A DNA stretch of 64,000 nucleotides from Gordionus sp. m RMFG-2023 (taxonomy: Eukaryota; Nematomorpha; Gordioida; Chordodea; Parachordodidae), in assembly GCF_954871325.1 (NCBI RefSeq), contig NC_088775.1:87707561-87771560 (forward strand). The letters run 5' to 3'. The notes under the pieces were generated by a model that made no database searches, had not been told where the DNA came from, and saw only the letters and a list, made by a program, of their open reading frames with translations. The position numbers and the translations under genes are program-made. Of the stretch, positions 61,803 through 64,000 are shown in pieces; positions within the stretch are counted from its first letter, which is position 1, and each line of letters opens with the position of its first letter.

Positions 61803-62196
61803 ATTCAAAGATATATTTATAGTATAATCGTGCTGTCTGTTATATATTAATAGATCTAGAAGAGTTTTCTAAAATATTGTAAATTATCTGCAATTTATAA
61901 TATATTATCTTAATTAATTAAATTTTTTAATATATTCTTTTCTATTATTAATATAAAATATGATCATATATTTTATATACAATTATTATAATATTAATTG
62001 TATATAATCTATATTAATTACCATTTAGAAATTTATATTTAATTTTATTTAAAATAAAAAGTATATTTAAATTTATTTGTCTAATCTGTTACATCAAATT
62101 ATACAAATATTATACTCGCTTCAAATATATATGTGGTCATTTTAGGTCATTTTACTTTTTTTCATAAATGTTCATACGAAATGGTGAACCCTAACC

Positions 62197-63046
62197 AAAA
62201 TTAGTTAAATAAAGTATGAGGGGAGGAGGCGTATTATTAAGAACAAGAAAACAAGATAAATTGGGGGGGGGGGATTGAAAATTTAAGTCAAATAATAATA
62301 AAAGAAAGATTAAGTTAATGGAAAATGGAGTAAAAAAAAACTTTTACTTTAATTTTTACCAAAAAATTTTATTATTTTTTATTTCAATTTATAATAATAC
62401 TATAATTATATTTATAAGTTAATTTGTTTAAATATAAATTATAATAAAAAAATATCATCATATTTTGCTATTTTTAAGATGTTTATGTTAACCACGAAAA
62501 AAATTTCTTATAAAAAATATATATCAAATTTGACAATTGTCACCTATATACTTGGCGGTTTCTTTGGCAAAATGTATATATTTTATTTAGACTAATGGCC
62601 AGTATATCTATAAAAATAAATAAATAAGCCGATACCCATATTTTGGATCGGATCAAATAAAACGACCACAACTTTGGGTTGAAGTCGTAAAAAACCACCC
62701 GTTTGAGTCTGAGTAGAAAAAACGACACATTAATTCGTTTTCTAGTCAACTTAAAACTCGTATAACGACACATTAATTCGTTTTCTAGTCAACTTAAAAC
62801 TCGTATAACGACTCAAGTTAGAAGTCTAAAGATAAAGAAAAAAACAGAACTAAAAACAACTAATCAAGTTCATAGAACTATTCGTCCTCTAGCGACTAAA
62901 CTTGAGTTGGTTGATTTAAATCGCGGAATTTAAACAGAAATGCTCAAAAAAATCCTCAAACGTCGAGAAGAAATATCAAACGTTCAGAAAATACTGAATA
63001 TATTTTTAGAAATACACATATTGTTGCAATTCCATAATGCGATATG
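62197..63046. other. Stretch right of the palindrome, no gene seen
   Basis: A G run of about 10 lies near 62264. No frame or RNA gene is supported; a short tandem duplication is listed separately. Confidence 0.35.
62721..62806. repeat. 43-base tandem duplication, two exact units
   Basis: AACGACACATTAATTCG...AAAACTCGTAT at 62721-62763 repeats exactly at 62764-62806. Confidence 0.9.
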
Positions 63047-64000
63047 CAAGGGCCCCTACAACAAGGGGGGGGGGGTAAATTTGAGTGGGGGTACTTATTT
63101 TTAAATTTTTTTACATTCATCATGATCATGTGATTTCTGGTTTATAAATGTAATAATAAGACCCCCCCCCCCCCACTTAATATTTAATATAATATATTGA
63201 CGGAAATTTTGGTCGATGTTTAGTAAATTTGTTATCCGAGATTTCTTGTCATAAATTATTTTTCCAATTTTAATATATGCCTAAAAATATTAACCAAAAA
63301 AAATACAAATGCCTAATAAAAAATTGCAAATGGCATAATATAAGAGATGATAAATGGATAGATAACATTAGAAAAAGGCATGGTGGGCTTAATATTAACG
63401 ATATAAAGAAAAGCTTTGAAATAGTAGCTTTTAAGAATGTTAATCAAAATTGGACAAATAGCTTTATGAAGGGGAGAAATCTACCTTTTGATTTTGAAAG
63501 TTCTAGACTTCAAACATTATAATCCAAAAAGGAGAGGTTTATATACTTTCATCATTAAATATAGGAATTTTTTTTAGCTTTAAAATAGGTGTGTTTTATG
63601 CTGCACTCGATTTAATTATTATGCAGTTAAACGAAAGATTTAATGATGATTACATGAAATTTTTACATCAAACATCATTTTTTACGCCAAAGGGAATGGC
63701 AGAAAAATCAATTATTAAAGAAAATATCGAGGATATCTGTGAATTTTACAATTTAAATTCAAGTCAAATTTTCGAAGAAATGTTGAAGTTTAGAAATATT
63801 TATAAGATGGCCAAAATGGGGAATGTAATTATTACTCATGACCTAGAGGTTCAAGAATCTAAAGATTTGTCAGATTCAGAGAATTGTAAATTTATTTAAT
63901 TAAAATATTTTTACCAATACATTATTTAGCTTCTTCTGATGATGATGATAATTCAGGGACTTACGATTCAGATTGGAAAAACTATTCATTTATTTTACCT
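63047..64000 (+). mobile_element. Second copy of the 8348 hAT, internally deleted, cut by window end
   Basis: It starts CAAGGGCCCCTACAACA and is followed by sequence matching the first copy, including the C run and ATGCCTAAAAATATTAACCA. From about 63470 it jumps directly to sequence equal to 10078 onward, so about 1.4 kb of the transposase core is missing. It continues past the window end. Confidence 0.9.
63277..63899 (+). pseudogene. hAT transposase remnants, N-terminal part plus C-terminal exon
   Basis: 63277-63522 encodes KYKCLIKNCKWHNI then DNIRKRHGGLNINDIKK, a Cys/His N-terminal region absent from the first copy, then FESSRLQTL from near the C end, joined by the deletion. 63591-63899 equals the exon at 10217-10495 of the first copy (FFTPKGMAEKSIIKE). 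Together the two copies show most of the family's gene. Confidence 0.8.

Larger units (their letters stand above)
55511..62196. repeat. 6.7-kb inverted repeat, 3.3-kb arms, 89-base spacer
   Basis: Left arm 55511-58800 and right arm 58890-62196 are reverse complements over their whole length. Outer tips are GGTTAGGGTTCACC and GGTGAACCCTAACC; inner tips TGCACAAATA and TATTTGTGCA. In a 100-base stretch near 55861/61870 I count two differences, so the arms are close but not identical. Each arm holds part of a MULE transposase and a whole hAT relic. Past the tips the flanks do not match and no target duplication is evident. Confidence 0.95.

Noticed and set aside
55511-62196. Palindrome as a pure assembly mirror
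   Set aside because: The arms differ by substitutions and small indels, including a deletion in the left MULE copy, and a unique 89-base loop separates them. Still worth a read-level check.

Overview
The window reads as nuclear DNA of an AT-rich invertebrate animal. It carries animal-type genes (a STAR/KH RNA-binding protein, a Golgi carbohydrate sulfotransferase, the end of a HELQ-type helicase), GT-AG introns, and several introns of only about 40-60 bases. Most of the rest is debris of cut-and-paste DNA transposons, mainly hAT, plus piggyBac, MULE and palindromic MITE-like elements, with a LINE and a few LTR-type fossils. I cannot place the species more closely.

Layout, left to right. 1-3.7 kb: a palindromic repeat, then a decayed LINE split by another repeat. 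4.4-8.1 kb (minus): a six-exon gene for a U1-type zinc-finger protein. 8.3-11.1 kb: a complete hAT element with an exact 8-bp target duplication. 11-21 kb: MITE families, a LINE tail, a Gypsy fossil, hAT remnants and three possible exons of unknown genes. 22.0-24.2 kb (plus): a two-exon carbohydrate sulfotransferase whose first splice donor sits in a tandem duplication. 24.8-26.9 kb: two long microsatellites and a hAT element. 28.2-28.9 kb (minus): a C19orf53-type small basic protein with a second ORF starting 2 bases after its stop. 29.6-31.2 kb: minisatellites, one set inside a hAT element. 32.2-36.3 kb: a piggyBac element with intact ends, itself split by a small LTR retroelement. 38.9-43.3 kb: a 4.4-kb hAT element with another hAT-type element nested in it. 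43.7-46.6 kb (plus): a nine-exon KHDRBS/Sam68-like gene. 49.6-52.6 kb (minus): the last three exons of HELQ, with hAT-type insertions in both introns. 55.5-62.2 kb: a 6.7-kb inverted repeat with 3.3-kb arms carrying MULE and hAT sequence. 63.0 kb to the end: a second copy of the hAT from 8.3 kb.

The host genes belong to unrelated processes: RNA processing (STAR/KH), Golgi glycan sulfation (CHST), DNA repair (HELQ), probable nucleic-acid binding (U1 zinc finger) and a small nuclear/nucleolar-type basic protein. They form no pathway. The most unusual structure is the long palindrome. Its 89-base spacer alone encodes the first catalytic aspartate motif of the MULE transposase, so the left arm appears to have replaced the 5' half of the element by an inverted duplication.
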